Positions 44,042-54,792 of a stretch of DNA of 64,000 bases are shown here, piece by piece. Below the pieces are notes generated by a model that worked only from the letters and a program-made list of their open reading frames with translations, made no database searches and was not told the DNA's origin. Position numbers and translations under genes: made by a program. Every line of letters begins with the position of its first letter. Position 1 is the first letter of the stretch. Location: contig JAISHK010000004.1 in assembly GCA_031262585.1 (NCBI GenBank), positions 145,682-209,681 on the forward strand, read 5' to 3'. This stretch comes from Endomicrobium sp. (GTDB lineage: Bacteria > Elusimicrobiota > Endomicrobiia > Endomicrobiales > Endomicrobiaceae).

Positions 44042-46003
44042 TTAGTCATATCTTAAAGCTTCTATAGGATTTAGACGAGACGCTTTTCTGGCAGGCCAAA
44101 CACCAAAAACAAAACCAGTAAAACCAGAAAAACAAAAAGCTAGAATTACTGAAAAAGGAGTTGTAATGACATCCCAACCTACAAACTTCACTATAATTAA
44201 AACACTCGAACCAAATAATATACCTATAATCCCACCAGTGCAACACACAAAAACAGATTCTATCATAAATTGAAACAAAATATCAGAATTGTTTGCCCCT
44301 ACAGCCTTGCGTAAACCTATTTCTTTTGTCCTTTCGGAAACAGAAACAAACATAATATTCATTATTCCAATTCCACCAACAAACAAACTAATAAAAGCTA
44401 TTGAACACAAAAGAAGTGAAAATGTACGTGCCACTGAAGACATTATTTTCTGAATTTCAACCATATTAATTACTCTAACAGCATCCGTTTTCATAGGGGA
44501 CATTCTATGTGTAAACAAAAGTCTTTTTATTATAGACTCTGAAACTGCATTCATATTTTCACCATCTTTTACCTGCACATCAATATGATTTAAAACATTT
44601 GTGGCAAGGACTCTTCGTAAAGCTGTATTTAAAGGAATAATAACCTTATCATCTTCATCATATGACCCTTCCATTCCCTTAGCAGGAAGTATACCTATAA
44701 CTTGAAAATCAACTCTATTAATTTTTATATATTCTCCAATAGGATTAAATTTTCTATCACCATATATTTCTTTAATTACAACTTCTCCAAGTAAAACAAC
44801 TTTCTTCTTTTCAATATCTTCTTCTTCAGAAAAAAATCTACCAATAGATGGATACGAATCTCTTAATTTTGCATAATCTGGTGAAACTCCCTCTATAATT
44901 GTATTATAATTATTCCCATTAGCAACAACTTGGACTCGTCCAAAAGAATAACCAGATATAAATTTTATGCCCATAACATTTTCTCTTAAATCATCTACAT
45001 CCTCATTTTTTAATCTTAAGAAATAATCTTTTTCTGAAGAAATTCCACTTTTTTGTGCAAGACCAGATTTTACAATTAAAAGATTGGAACCTAAGCTTGA
45101 AACTCGTTCCTCAACTGACCTTTTTGCACCTGTACCAACAGCAAGCATAATAATAAGACTAGCTACGCCTATCATAATCCCCAATATTGATAATATCGAC
45201 CTAGTTTTGTTTCCAACAAGAGATTTCCAGGCTTGAATAAAATAGTTTTTTAGTCTAGATAAAGAAAATGATTTACGCTTAAATACTGTTACAAGTTCTT
45301 CTTCAATGGTAGAATATTTTTTCATAACATATTCGTCTGAGATTATAAGACCATCCTGAACTTTTATCATTCTTGTTGCATAAACTGCAAGCTCAGGTTC
45401 ATGAGTAACCATTACTATAGTTATGCCACTATTATTTAAATCTTTAAGAATTTTTATAATTTCCATTGTAGATTTTGTATCCAAATTTCCAGTAGGCTCA
45501 TCCGCAAAAATTATAAGAGGGTTATTTACAAGCGATCTAGCAATAGCAACTTTTTGTTGCTGACCACCAGATATCTTGCTTGGTTTGTGATGTATGCGTT
45601 CCGACAAACCCATTATATTCAACAACTTTAGTGGATCTTCATGATATTTTTCATCTTTTGCATCTAAATATATAGTTGGCAGAGCAACGTTTTCCAAAAT
45701 CGTAAGTTTAGGTAAAAGATTAAATTGTTGAAAAATAAATCCTAAATATTGATTTCTTAAAGAAGCAAGCTCATCATCAGAATATTTTAAGATTTCTACG
45801 CCAGCAAGCTTATAAGAACCTTCTGTCGGTTTATCAAGCAATCCAAGCATATTTAAAAGCGTAGACTTCCCACTACCCGAAGGTCCCATAATGATTACAA
45901 ACTCACCCTGCATAATTTCTAAGTTTATCCCATGTAATACTGATATATTAAACCTTTCTAAGCGATATGTCTTTTTTATATTCTTAAGTTCTATAACTTT
46001 CAT
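44042..46003 (-). CDS. macB: MacB-type ABC transporter (ATPase fused to FtsX-like permease)
   Basis: GPSGSGKSTLLNMLG, SGGQQQKVAIARSL, FADEPTGNLD, then MacB_PCD/FtsX permease ending GVWPARKASRLNPIEALRYD. Confidence 0.94.
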   Translation of the reverse strand: MKVIELKNIKKTYRLERFNISVLHGINLEIMQGEFVIIMGPSGSGKSTLLNMLGLLDKPTEGSYKLAGVEILKYSDDELASLRNQYLGFIFQQFNLLPKLTILENVALPTIYLDAKDEKYHEDPLKLLNIMGLSERIHHKPSKISGGQQQKVAIARSLVNNPLIIFADEPTGNLDTKSTMEIIKILKDLNNSGITIVMVTHEPELAVYATRMIKVQDGLIISDEYVMKKYSTIEEELVTVFKRKSFSLSRLKNYFIQAWKSLVGNKTRSILSILGIMIGVASLIIMLAVGTGAKRSVEERVSSLGSNLLIVKSGLAQKSGISSEKDYFLRLKNEDVDDLRENVMGIKFISGYSFGRVQVVANGNNYNTIIEGVSPDYAKLRDSYPSIGRFFSEEEDIEKKKVVLLGEVVIKEIYGDRKFNPIGEYIKINRVDFQVIGILPAKGMEGSYDEDDKVIIPLNTALRRVLATNVLNHIDVQVKDGENMNAVSESIIKRLLFTHRMSPMKTDAVRVINMVEIQKIMSSVARTFSLLLCSIAFISLFVGGIGIMNIMFVSVSERTKEIGLRKAVGANNSDILFQFMIESVFVCCTGGIIGILFGSSVLIIVKFVGWDVITTPFSVILAFCFSGFTGFVFGVWPARKASRLNPIEALRYD

Positions 46004-46068
46004 ATTTAATTCTCATTTTTACTAACTTGCTATAAAATTAAAAAATATTAATAATATAACAATTTTTT

Positions 46069-46995
46069 CTATTTTGTTTTTTGATTATTATGTGTTTTAT
46101 TTTTAATTTTCGGCTTCAATATTACAACAACTTCATCGTGATTTAAACCTTCTATAATTTCAGTAAATTTTCCATCAGTCACACCTGTTTTTATCTCTCT
46201 CTTTTCAAGTACAGGTTTTTTTTCATCACCAGTATTAACAATTACAATTTTTTTATGATTCTTTTCAGTAATAAAAATATTAGGAATTGATTGCGCTTCT
46301 TTTTTTAACTGAGCTGTTATAATTATTGTAGCAGTCATGCCAGATCTAAAAACTTTAGATTTTACTAGAGGCTTAATTCTTATATTATAAACTGTAACAT
46401 TACTCAAAAGTCTAGCCTCATATGATATGTGTTCTATTTCTCCATCAAACCAATCGTCGGGATATGCATCTAAATACATTCGTACTTTTTTACCAATTTT
46501 TATATATTTTAAATCAGTTTCATCTATATTTACATTAATTATTAAATCATCAGCTATAACCAGTATAGCGTCCTCAATAGCAACAGTTTGGCCAGGCTCT
46601 TTTTGCCTGCAAATAATAAAACCATCTAGAGGAGCCGTTATTGGCGTTGGTTTATAAATATTTTCCCATTTTTTATATTCATGTTCGCTCACAACTATTG
46701 CAGTATTTATCATAGCAGCTCTTTCACTTGAACTCATCCAAATAATTACTTGTCTTTTTTTTATTTTGTCACCTTCATTTACAAGAATTTCTTCTATTCT
46801 TCCACCAAAAGGAGGCTTAATTTCAAGTCTATTTCTAGGATATACTTCCCCTGTTTCTCTAAACTCTATACACAAATCCCTAGTCTCAAGAGTCACTTGC
46901 TGCTCTATAGTTTGTTTCATGCAATTACAAAACATAAAATAAACACACATTCCTATAACAATCAAAATGCCCAAAATAAGGAATATCTTTTTCAT
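46069..46995 (-). CDS. macA: HlyD/MacA-type membrane fusion protein
   Basis: N-terminal TM segment, KPPFGGRIEEILVNEGDKIKKRQVII, ITAPLDGFIICRQKEPGQTV lipoyl-type motifs; gene order with macB. Confidence 0.88.
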   Translation of the reverse strand: MKKIFLILGILIVIGMCVYFMFCNCMKQTIEQQVTLETRDLCIEFRETGEVYPRNRLEIKPPFGGRIEEILVNEGDKIKKRQVIIWMSSSERAAMINTAIVVSEHEYKKWENIYKPTPITAPLDGFIICRQKEPGQTVAIEDAILVIADDLIINVNIDETDLKYIKIGKKVRMYLDAYPDDWFDGEIEHISYEARLLSNVTVYNIRIKPLVKSKVFRSGMTATIIITAQLKKEAQSIPNIFITEKNHKKIVIVNTGDEKKPVLEKREIKTGVTDGKFTEIIEGLNHDEVVVILKPKIKNKTHNNQKTK

Positions 46996-47005
46996 CTATG
47001 TTTCC

Positions 47006-48250
47006 TCAACCATTTAGACTTACTCCTATAAAATTACGCCATTTAGCTTTTTCCAAAGCTACATTTTTTTTAGCATCTAATAACATTCTTTGTGTATCTA
47101 TAAAATCTTTTTCTATTGCATACCAATTATAATAAGATTCCAAACCGTTAACATATTTTTTCGTTGAAATTTCAGCTTGCAATTTTAAAGCACTTAAATA
47201 ATTTTCTATTATTCTAACACTATCATGCACATCTATCAAGCTATTGTAACGCTTTACCATAGATGACTTTAAGAAACTTATTGTATTGATTAATTTTAAA
47301 GAGGCTTCTTTAAAATTATTTGAACATATTTTTGTATCTGCATATCTCTTTCCACCAGTAAAAATAGGACATGAAAAATATATTCCAGTTGTCAAATTAT
47401 TTTGATCAGGCATCCATTTTTCATTGCTTTTTAAAAAATTACCAGAAAAAGCCAATAACGGCAACCATTGTCCAATAGCAATCGCTTTTTCATATTTACA
47501 TATTTCTAACTCGTACTTTGCAATTTTAAATTCAGGAATCATAGTTATAAGATTACTATAATCCGGTTCCTCAACGATATCATTTAAAAGCATAAGACGC
47601 TCATCTGTTTCTAAAATTGTTACGTTATCAATTTTACCCATAGCTTCCATCAGTGCAACAGAAGCCGCAAGAATATATCTTCGTGCATTCATTAATTTAC
47701 ATTCAGCCATCATAACATCAGCTTCTTCTCTTTTCAACGAACCAATATCAACGTTCCCTGAACTATATTTAAGTTTTATAAGATCCCTATTCTCAATACG
47801 CTTTTCTTTTATTTGCTTTAGCAGTTCAAAATTCTCATATGCCCACATAAGTTTTATATACTCTTTATTTACTTTGTAAATTGCATCACAAACAACTCTT
47901 TTATAAGCTGCCTCTTTAACTTTAACTCTAGCAGCTTTACTTTTCACTTCATTATAATTACTAAAACCTGAAAACAAAGAAAGAGAAACATTTAACCCAT
48001 AAGAATAGCCTTGTATCAATATATTTTCTTGATTTTTTCTAATAGTATTCACTACAAAATTCACTTTAGGTAGAAACGCATCAAAAGAACTTTTATACTC
48101 TCGTTTTGCATTGTCTAAATCCAACTTAGCCAACGCTATAGATGGATTACTTTTTAAAGTTTGTTCTTCAACAATCTGAATGTTAATTTTTTCAGCAAAA
48201 GAATGAACATTTATGTTAAATAACAATAGCAAAATAAAAATTTTCTTCAT
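47006..48250 (-). CDS. TolC-family outer membrane efflux protein
   Basis: Signal peptide-like N-terminus; LDLDNAKREYKSSFDAFLPKVNFVV repeat-like TolC helical architecture; operon with macA-macB. Confidence 0.88.
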   Translation of the reverse strand: MKKIFILLLLFNINVHSFAEKINIQIVEEQTLKSNPSIALAKLDLDNAKREYKSSFDAFLPKVNFVVNTIRKNQENILIQGYSYGLNVSLSLFSGFSNYNEVKSKAARVKVKEAAYKRVVCDAIYKVNKEYIKLMWAYENFELLKQIKEKRIENRDLIKLKYSSGNVDIGSLKREEADVMMAECKLMNARRYILAASVALMEAMGKIDNVTILETDERLMLLNDIVEEPDYSNLITMIPEFKIAKYELEICKYEKAIAIGQWLPLLAFSGNFLKSNEKWMPDQNNLTTGIYFSCPIFTGGKRYADTKICSNNFKEASLKLINTISFLKSSMVKRYNSLIDVHDSVRIIENYLSALKLQAEISTKKYVNGLESYYNWYAIEKDFIDTQRMLLDAKKNVALEKAKWRNFIGVSLNG

Positions 48251-48299
48251 GTTAGTTAATAATTTTGTTCCTTATTTTAGTACTTACAAGATGACCTAG

Positions 48300-48328
48300 A
48301 TTATACCAATTTTAAATAACTAAGACAA
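48300..48328 (-). promoter_or_regulatory. Sigma70-type promoter for the tolC-macA-macB operon: TTGTCT-N17-TATAAT
   Basis: Read on minus strand: TTGTCT (48328-48323), 17-bp spacer, TATAAT (48305-48300), about 50 bp before tolC ATG. Confidence 0.6.
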
Positions 48329-49394
48329 AAATTAAATCTATATTTATTTACAAAAATATAAACTTTACTTTTTTATTTAGTTTACTAATAAAATTAAAAT
48401 CTGATATCTTATTAATTGTTAATATGAAGTTTATTGTTTTGATTTATATATGTATTTCGATTTTTAAAACATACATTCATTATAATAACTTTTTGTTATC
48501 ATAGTTCATACTATAGTTTTTACCTAATAAATTTATTACACATTAATTATACATTTTTATAATAATGACCGTTGATTTTTAAAGATTTTTGAATTTCTTA
48601 AAAATTCAAAAATTTAGAATTTTATCAGAGTTTTTCTTGACATTATAAATGTGAAGTAAAAAACGTAAAACTGATCTACTTTTCGCAACAATTTCTCAAT
48701 CTTTTAAACTCTTATTCCTCACAACTAACAAAAATTTAAAAACTAATATTATTTTTATTCTCTATAAGTTTTAACTTCCTTTCTACGTTATAAAATTAAA
48801 TTAATAAACTTTTTAAGAAAACTTTGAACATATTCAATATGTTCAAAACCTTATTGTCTTTATATAAACTTTACAGAAATCTATTATCCATAACACTTTT
48901 GAGCAGTAAATATTAAGAGATTTTTAAGTATCTAATCTATTCAATTTTTCAATAATATCAATATTACTAAATATAAAAACTTATTCTATCATTTGTGAAT
49001 TAAATTATAACAAATAAACAACTCTAAAAGTTTAAAAAGGCAAATAAATAATTAAATATTAAAAATATAAAACAAACTAAATTTTTATATGCATAACAAA
49101 AAAGACATTTTATAAGGTTTTAAATTTGCTTTTGAGTTTAAGTATGGGCTTGTAGGAAATAAAATTTTGATTTTAAAGTTGAATTAAAAAGAAAAAAGTA
49201 CTCAAATTAATATTTTTTGATTAAACTGATATATATTCTCTATTTTATTTAAAAATTATTTGGAAGTAATGCAATTCTTAATTGTAGAATAAATTTTACA
49301 TATAATTCTATTTAGAAAATTGTCATATTGTTAAAAGGATTTGATTTTTGTACAATTTAATATAGATAGATGCTTTTTAGGAGTATTTTAACCA

Positions 49395-49688
49395 ATGTTA
49401 AAAAAAGAACTTGAAACTACATCTTTTCTTGCAAGAATAAACATTAAAGATAAAGAAAAAGAAAAATATTTAGCTGATATTAATGCTATGCTTAATTATA
49501 TTAAAATTTTACAAGAACCTGATGTGAAAAATTTAAAACCCACAACACACGTTACAAAAATCAGAAATGTATGGAGAGAAGATATTGTAAAACCTTGTCC
49601 TAGAGATGTTATAAGACAGATGTTAGATATGGCTCCTGAAAAAGAAAAAACTTTTTATAAAATTAAAAAGGTAATAAGCACAGAATGA
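49395..49688 (+). CDS. gatC: Asp-tRNA(Asn)/Glu-tRNA(Gln) amidotransferase subunit C
   Basis: 97 aa; position with gatA; TSFLARINI, LQEPDVKNLKPTTHV, WREDIVKPC motifs. Confidence 0.92.
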   Translation: MLKKELETTSFLARINIKDKEKEKYLADINAMLNYIKILQEPDVKNLKPTTHVTKIRNVWREDIVKPCPRDVIRQMLDMAPEKEKTFYKIKKVISTE

Positions 49689-50677
49689 TAAAAGCAATTT
49701 ATTCTATTAATAGTACGATTACCACAGAATATGATGCATTAAGGATTGCACAGGATTATGATAGAAAACCTAATATTATGTGGATTGATATCCATTTAGA
49801 AAACCATGAACTAACACATAATGAGGCAATTTTGCTTTCTCAATCATTTAAATTTCATGAAATGTCCATTGAAGATTGTCTTTTTGCTCAATACTATCCT
49901 AAAATGGAAGAATTTGAAAACTACGTTTTCGTAGCAATACATGGGATACAGCTCAAACCTAACTATCTTCAAGAATTTGAAGACAGCATTTACGAATTAA
50001 ATCTTTTTGTAAGCAAAAAGTTTATAATTACCGTACATACTGAAGAATTGTTTTTCTTAGAAACCATTTTTGAAAAAACAAAATTAAGACCTCAAGTTGA
50101 AATGAGAAGTTTGGCAAATATGCTTTATAATATTTTCAACAAGGTTATTTCTAGTTATGAGTTTACATTAGAAAAATTTGATGATAAAATGGGATATCTT
50201 GAAGATGCCGTTCTTGAACATCCCGAAACAGAAGATATGGAAGAAATACTTGATATTAAAAAGGCAATTTTTGCCATGAGAAAGATAGCCGAATCTCAAC
50301 AAACTGCATATGTTTATTTTACCAGAGCAAATAACAATTTAAGCTCAAAGGAATATCTTGTGTATTTTCGAGATATTTATACACAATGCTTCAGAATAAA
50401 CCAAGCTATAATTATGCGAAGTCAGATGATTGTAAGCTTAATAGAAGTATACATGTCCAGCGTGACTCTAAAACTTACAGAAGTTATGAAATTTTTAACC
50501 ATAATAGCTACAGTTTTAATGCCAGTCCTTATTGTATCCGGATATTATGGGATGAATGTAGCCTTTCCAGAATATAAGGTTATTGGCGAGGGAGGGGTTT
50601 GGTTTCTTGCCATTGGGTTAATGATTGTAACAATAATAGCAATGTTCATTTATTTTAAAAAGAAAAAATGGTTTTAA
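49685..50677 (+). CDS. corA: CorA-family divalent cation transporter
   Basis: C-terminal YGMN motif (VSGYYGMNVAFPE) and two TM segments; ATGA overlap with gatC stop. Confidence 0.95.
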   Translation: MIKAIYSINSTITTEYDALRIAQDYDRKPNIMWIDIHLENHELTHNEAILLSQSFKFHEMSIEDCLFAQYYPKMEEFENYVFVAIHGIQLKPNYLQEFEDSIYELNLFVSKKFIITVHTEELFFLETIFEKTKLRPQVEMRSLANMLYNIFNKVISSYEFTLEKFDDKMGYLEDAVLEHPETEDMEEILDIKKAIFAMRKIAESQQTAYVYFTRANNNLSSKEYLVYFRDIYTQCFRINQAIIMRSQMIVSLIEVYMSSVTLKLTEVMKFLTIIATVLMPVLIVSGYYGMNVAFPEYKVIGEGGVWFLAIGLMIVTIIAMFIYFKKKKWF

Positions 50678-50683
50678 CTACTT

Positions 50684-52123
50684 ATGATTAGAGTAAAAGA
50701 ATTAAAGGTAAAAATTTGTTCCAGTGAAAAAAAAAGCATAGATGTAGTAAAGGCTTGTTTCAATCGCATTAAAAAGGTTGAACCAAAAATAAAAGCTTTT
50801 CTTAAATTAAACGAAGAAAACTCCTTAAAGCAAGCCGAAAAAATTGATAACCTAAACATAAAAAAAGGCTTACTTGAAGGTATTCCTATAGGTATAAAAG
50901 ATAATATTATGGTTAAAGGGGAAAGTATGACTTCTGCATCTAAATACCTATATAATTACATTTCTCCTTATGACGCCACTGTAATAGAAAAACTTAAAAG
51001 CGCTGGAGCAATTTTCATAGGAAGAACTAATATGGATGAGTTCGCGATGGGTGGATCAACAGAAACATCTGCCTATCAAAAAACCGCAAATCCTTGGAAC
51101 GTCGAGTTTATTCCCGGCGGTTCTTCTGGTGGAAGTGCAGCGGCGGTAAGTGCAGGTATGGTTCCTTTTGCATTAGGTTCAGACACAGGTGGCTCAATAA
51201 GACAGCCGGCAAGTTTTTGTGGAATAGTTGGATATAAACCTTCTTATGGTTTAATAAGCAGGTATGGAGCTTGTGCTTTAGCATCTTCTTTTGACCAAAT
51301 AGGCACTCTTTCAAAAACTGTAATAGATTCAGCTTTGTTAACAAGCGTTATTGCTGGTAAAGATTACAGAGATCCGGTTTGTCAGCCAAACGATTGGATA
51401 GATTATACATACGATTTGGATAGCTCCTCAGTATGCGCATTAAGAACTATCAAACTTGGAATTCCAAAACAATTTCGCGATTATAAAACAGACTTTGAGA
51501 TAGCTAAATATTTTAACGACGCTGTAAACAAACTAGAGCTTGAATGCTCTCAAATAATAGAAATAGACGTACCTGCTTATAAATATGTTCCTGCTTTATA
51601 TAAAGTTATTATGTGTGCTGAAGTTTCTGCAAATATCGCAACTTTTGACGGAATTCGTTATGGATATAGATCGCCTAATGGAAAAGATTTAAATGATGAA
51701 TATGCAAAGTCACGTACTGAATCTTTAGGAGATGAAGTTAAGAAAAGAATATTATTTGGCACTTATGTTTTAGAAGCGAAAAATTATCATAAATATTACA
51801 ATAAAGCACAGAAAGTCAGAACATTGCTTATTAATCAGCTGACCGATGCATATAAAAAATGCGATTTTATATTTACACCAGCCACCTTGCAAATGCCTGT
51901 AAGGTTTGGAAATGTTCTTCCTGAAGAATGTGATATTTTTCTTATAGCTGCAAATCTTGCTGGTCTTCCAGGGATTACAGTACCGTGTAGCTTTACAAGT
52001 TCCGGTATGCCAATGGGAGTGCATTTTATGGGGCCAAGATTTTCTGATCAAAAACTTTTTAAAATGGCGAGTGCATTTGAAAAAATTTCTAATTTTAACA
52101 TAGATAAATACCCTATTTTGTAA
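50684..52123 (+). CDS. gatA: Asp-tRNA(Asn)/Glu-tRNA(Gln) amidotransferase subunit A
   Basis: GIPIGIKDNIMVKGESMTSASKYL, GSSGGSAAAVSAGMVPFALGSDTGGSIRQPASFCGIVGYKPSYG amidase signature. Confidence 0.98.
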   Translation: MIRVKELKVKICSSEKKSIDVVKACFNRIKKVEPKIKAFLKLNEENSLKQAEKIDNLNIKKGLLEGIPIGIKDNIMVKGESMTSASKYLYNYISPYDATVIEKLKSAGAIFIGRTNMDEFAMGGSTETSAYQKTANPWNVEFIPGGSSGGSAAAVSAGMVPFALGSDTGGSIRQPASFCGIVGYKPSYGLISRYGACALASSFDQIGTLSKTVIDSALLTSVIAGKDYRDPVCQPNDWIDYTYDLDSSSVCALRTIKLGIPKQFRDYKTDFEIAKYFNDAVNKLELECSQIIEIDVPAYKYVPALYKVIMCAEVSANIATFDGIRYGYRSPNGKDLNDEYAKSRTESLGDEVKKRILFGTYVLEAKNYHKYYNKAQKVRTLLINQLTDAYKKCDFIFTPATLQMPVRFGNVLPEECDIFLIAANLAGLPGITVPCSFTSSGMPMGVHFMGPRFSDQKLFKMASAFEKISNFNIDKYPIL

Positions 52124-53234
52124 CTTAATTATAAAATAAAATGATGATATTTGAAAAAACAACTATTAATTAGGAATGTTATAGCTACTAGTTATTTTTA
52201 ATCAATAATTTAATTAAAAATGAAATTAGAAAAATACAAAATACTTGAAAATCTTGTCATAAATCGCACGAAATAAGCAAGACTCTGAAATATTCTTATA
52301 ACAAATTTTACTGTTATAAAAAGTTACCTAACAAAGAAATTTGCCAAAATCTTTTTAACATTTTTAAAAGTAGTAATTTTGTTTAATATTTTCATCTACA
52401 CGATTGATGGATGCATCATTTTAATGATTGATTTAGAGAACAGCAGGTTCAATAATCATATTTAAATAATATGCCTAAAAGTAGAAATATAGCACTAAAC
52501 GTAAATAAAAAACTAAATATTAAAAGTATAGATATGTTAGGTAAAGAAAATAAGATGAAAAACTATCCGCGATGAAACAAAACATAAGGAAGTTCCAGGA
52601 TAGCATAAAAACATAGTGAATACGGGTTAGTTTTAAAACCAGCTTACAAATAATAATTTTAATTCAAAAATCTTATAGATAACAAAAATCTAGTCATATC
52701 ATAAAATGTAAAAAATATGAAATAAAATGCTCAAATATAGAAAACAGTTTAATTCGTATGAAGAAAACGAAATTAAAATTATGCATAATCCAGATTATAA
52801 AAGACGTCTTTCATCAAATATAATAAAAATACAAATTCATTAAGATAGATAGATAGATAGATAGATATTTTTTAATTCCTAAAGTTAAATGAAAGTTGAA
52901 GTTTCAATTTTTAGATGTTTACAGTGCTAGTGCGCTAGTTTTAAAAATAAGAAAAAGTTTAATGAATATAAATCAGATGCAGAATATTTTAAAATTTATG
53001 AAAAGATGAAAAATATTAAATAAAATTTATCTGAAAAAACAGGATAAGATATTTTAGACATGGCTAAAATTAGTGTTCAATGAATTTTTAATTTAATAAT
53101 AAGCAATATTAATTTTGAAAATAAGGAAGTATAAATAAATATGTAAAGTTTTCTTTATATTCTTCACGATCTGTTTTAATATTAACATTGACAATCGTTT
53201 GCGGTTAAATTACTAAAAATAACAGGATAAAAAA
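52124..53234 (+). pseudogene. Decayed coding region between gatA and gatB, family unknown
   Basis: A/G-rich + strand with open pieces, e.g. NILITNFTVIKSYLTKKFAKIFLTFLKVVILFNIFIYTIDGCIILMIDLENSRFNNHI and FNEYKSDAEYFKIYEKMKNIK. Confidence 0.4.
52843..52866. repeat. (AGAT)6 microsatellite
   Basis: Six perfect tandem AGAT units in noncoding DNA. Confidence 0.95.
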
Positions 53235-54692
53235 ATGACTAATTATGAAGCAATTATAGGACTTGAAGTACATTTGCAAATTAATACAAAATCAAAAATT
53301 TTTTGCGAATGTTCAACACAATTCGGTGCAGAACCAAACGCAAATACTTGTGTAATTTGCACATCTCAACCTGGAGCTATTCCAATATTAAATAAAAAAG
53401 CTGTAGAGGCTATAGTTAAAACCGGACTTGCATTAAATTTTACTATTAATAAGCAGTGTACTTTTGCAAGAAAGCAATATTTTTATCCCGACGTTGCTAA
53501 AAACTATCAAATTACACAATCAGAACCTCCACTTTGTTCTAAAGGTAAACTTACAATTACAATAAATAAACAAGAAAAAGTTATTAATATTACCAGAATA
53601 CATCTTGAAGAAGATGCGGGAAAACTTATTCATGAAATAGGAAGTCGAAAATTAGATTATTCTCTTTTAGATTTAAATAGAGCAGGTATAGGATTAATGG
53701 AGCTTGTTACAGAACCTGAATTGGTTTCCCCTCAAGAAGCATTCGAATTTTTAACCGAGCTAAAAAATATTGTTGAATATTTAAGAACTTCAGAATGTGA
53801 TATGGAAAAAGGAAAAATGCGGTGCGACGTAAATGTTAGTATTCGTCCTATAGGCCAAAAGAAGCTTGGTACTAGAGTCGAAATCAAAAATATGAACTCC
53901 ATATCCGGAGTAAGGGATGCTATAGCTTACGAAGTTGAAAGACAAAAAAAAATTCTTAAAACTGGTGGGAAGATCTTACAAGAAACAAGACTTTGGGAGG
54001 CCGATGAGGGTGTAACAAAATCAATGCGATCAAAGGAAAACGCTTTAGACTATAGATATTTCCCAGAACCAGATTTAGTACCATTTGATTTATCAGATTC
54101 ATTTATTGAAGAGCTACAAAAACAAATCCCTGAATTACCTAAAGCAAGAAAAGCAAGATTCATAAAAGATTATAATCTATCGGAATATGATGCTAGTTAT
54201 TTAACCTCTACAAAAGCACTAGCTGATTATTATGAAGAAGCTTTAAATACTCTTAAAGATAAAAAATCAGCTGCGAAACTTATTGTAAATTGGATTTTTA
54301 CAGAATTAAATGCAAAACTGAATATTTCAAAAACTTGTATAAGCAAATCATCAATTTCTAGTCGAAATTTAGCAAAATTAGTTTCTCTTATTTTGGATGG
54401 AACAATTTCCGGAAAAATAGCCAAAATCGTTTTTGAAGAAATGTATAAAAATTCTACAGATCCTCAATTAATAATAAAAGAGAAAGGATTATTACAAATT
54501 TCTGATGAAATTACTATTATTAAAATATGTAAAGAAGCTATTTCTGAAAATTCAAAAGCAGTTTCAGAGTTTAAGGCAGGCAAAAAAAAAGCCCTTGGTG
54601 CTATAATTGGATTAGTTATGAAAAAATCTAATGGACAAGCAAATCCTAAAGTTGTTAATGAAATTTTATTGAAGGAATTAAAAGATAATTAA
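53235..54692 (+). CDS. gatB: Asp-tRNA(Asn)/Glu-tRNA(Gln) amidotransferase subunit B
   Basis: [80 protein letters not shown] motifs. Confidence 0.98.
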   Translation: MTNYEAIIGLEVHLQINTKSKIFCECSTQFGAEPNANTCVICTSQPGAIPILNKKAVEAIVKTGLALNFTINKQCTFARKQYFYPDVAKNYQITQSEPPLCSKGKLTITINKQEKVINITRIHLEEDAGKLIHEIGSRKLDYSLLDLNRAGIGLMELVTEPELVSPQEAFEFLTELKNIVEYLRTSECDMEKGKMRCDVNVSIRPIGQKKLGTRVEIKNMNSISGVRDAIAYEVERQKKILKTGGKILQETRLWEADEGVTKSMRSKENALDYRYFPEPDLVPFDLSDSFIEELQKQIPELPKARKARFIKDYNLSEYDASYLTSTKALADYYEEALNTLKDKKSAAKLIVNWIFTELNAKLNISKTCISKSSISSRNLAKLVSLILDGTISGKIAKIVFEEMYKNSTDPQLIIKEKGLLQISDEITIIKICKEAISENSKAVSEFKAGKKKALGAIIGLVMKKSNGQANPKVVNEILLKELKDN

Positions 54693-54792
54693 AACTTTAC
54701 ACAAATATAATTTTAATATACTTACTCTTCTAACTGTAAAAAATATGAAAAAATTAGATTATAGTTTTACTTGAAGAGAAAAACTCAATCAT

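Noticed and set aside
44046-44246. 66-aa same-strand ORF inside macB, and 14513-14704 inside secD, 50386-50577 inside corA
   Set aside because: Out-of-frame overlap within well-conserved genes.
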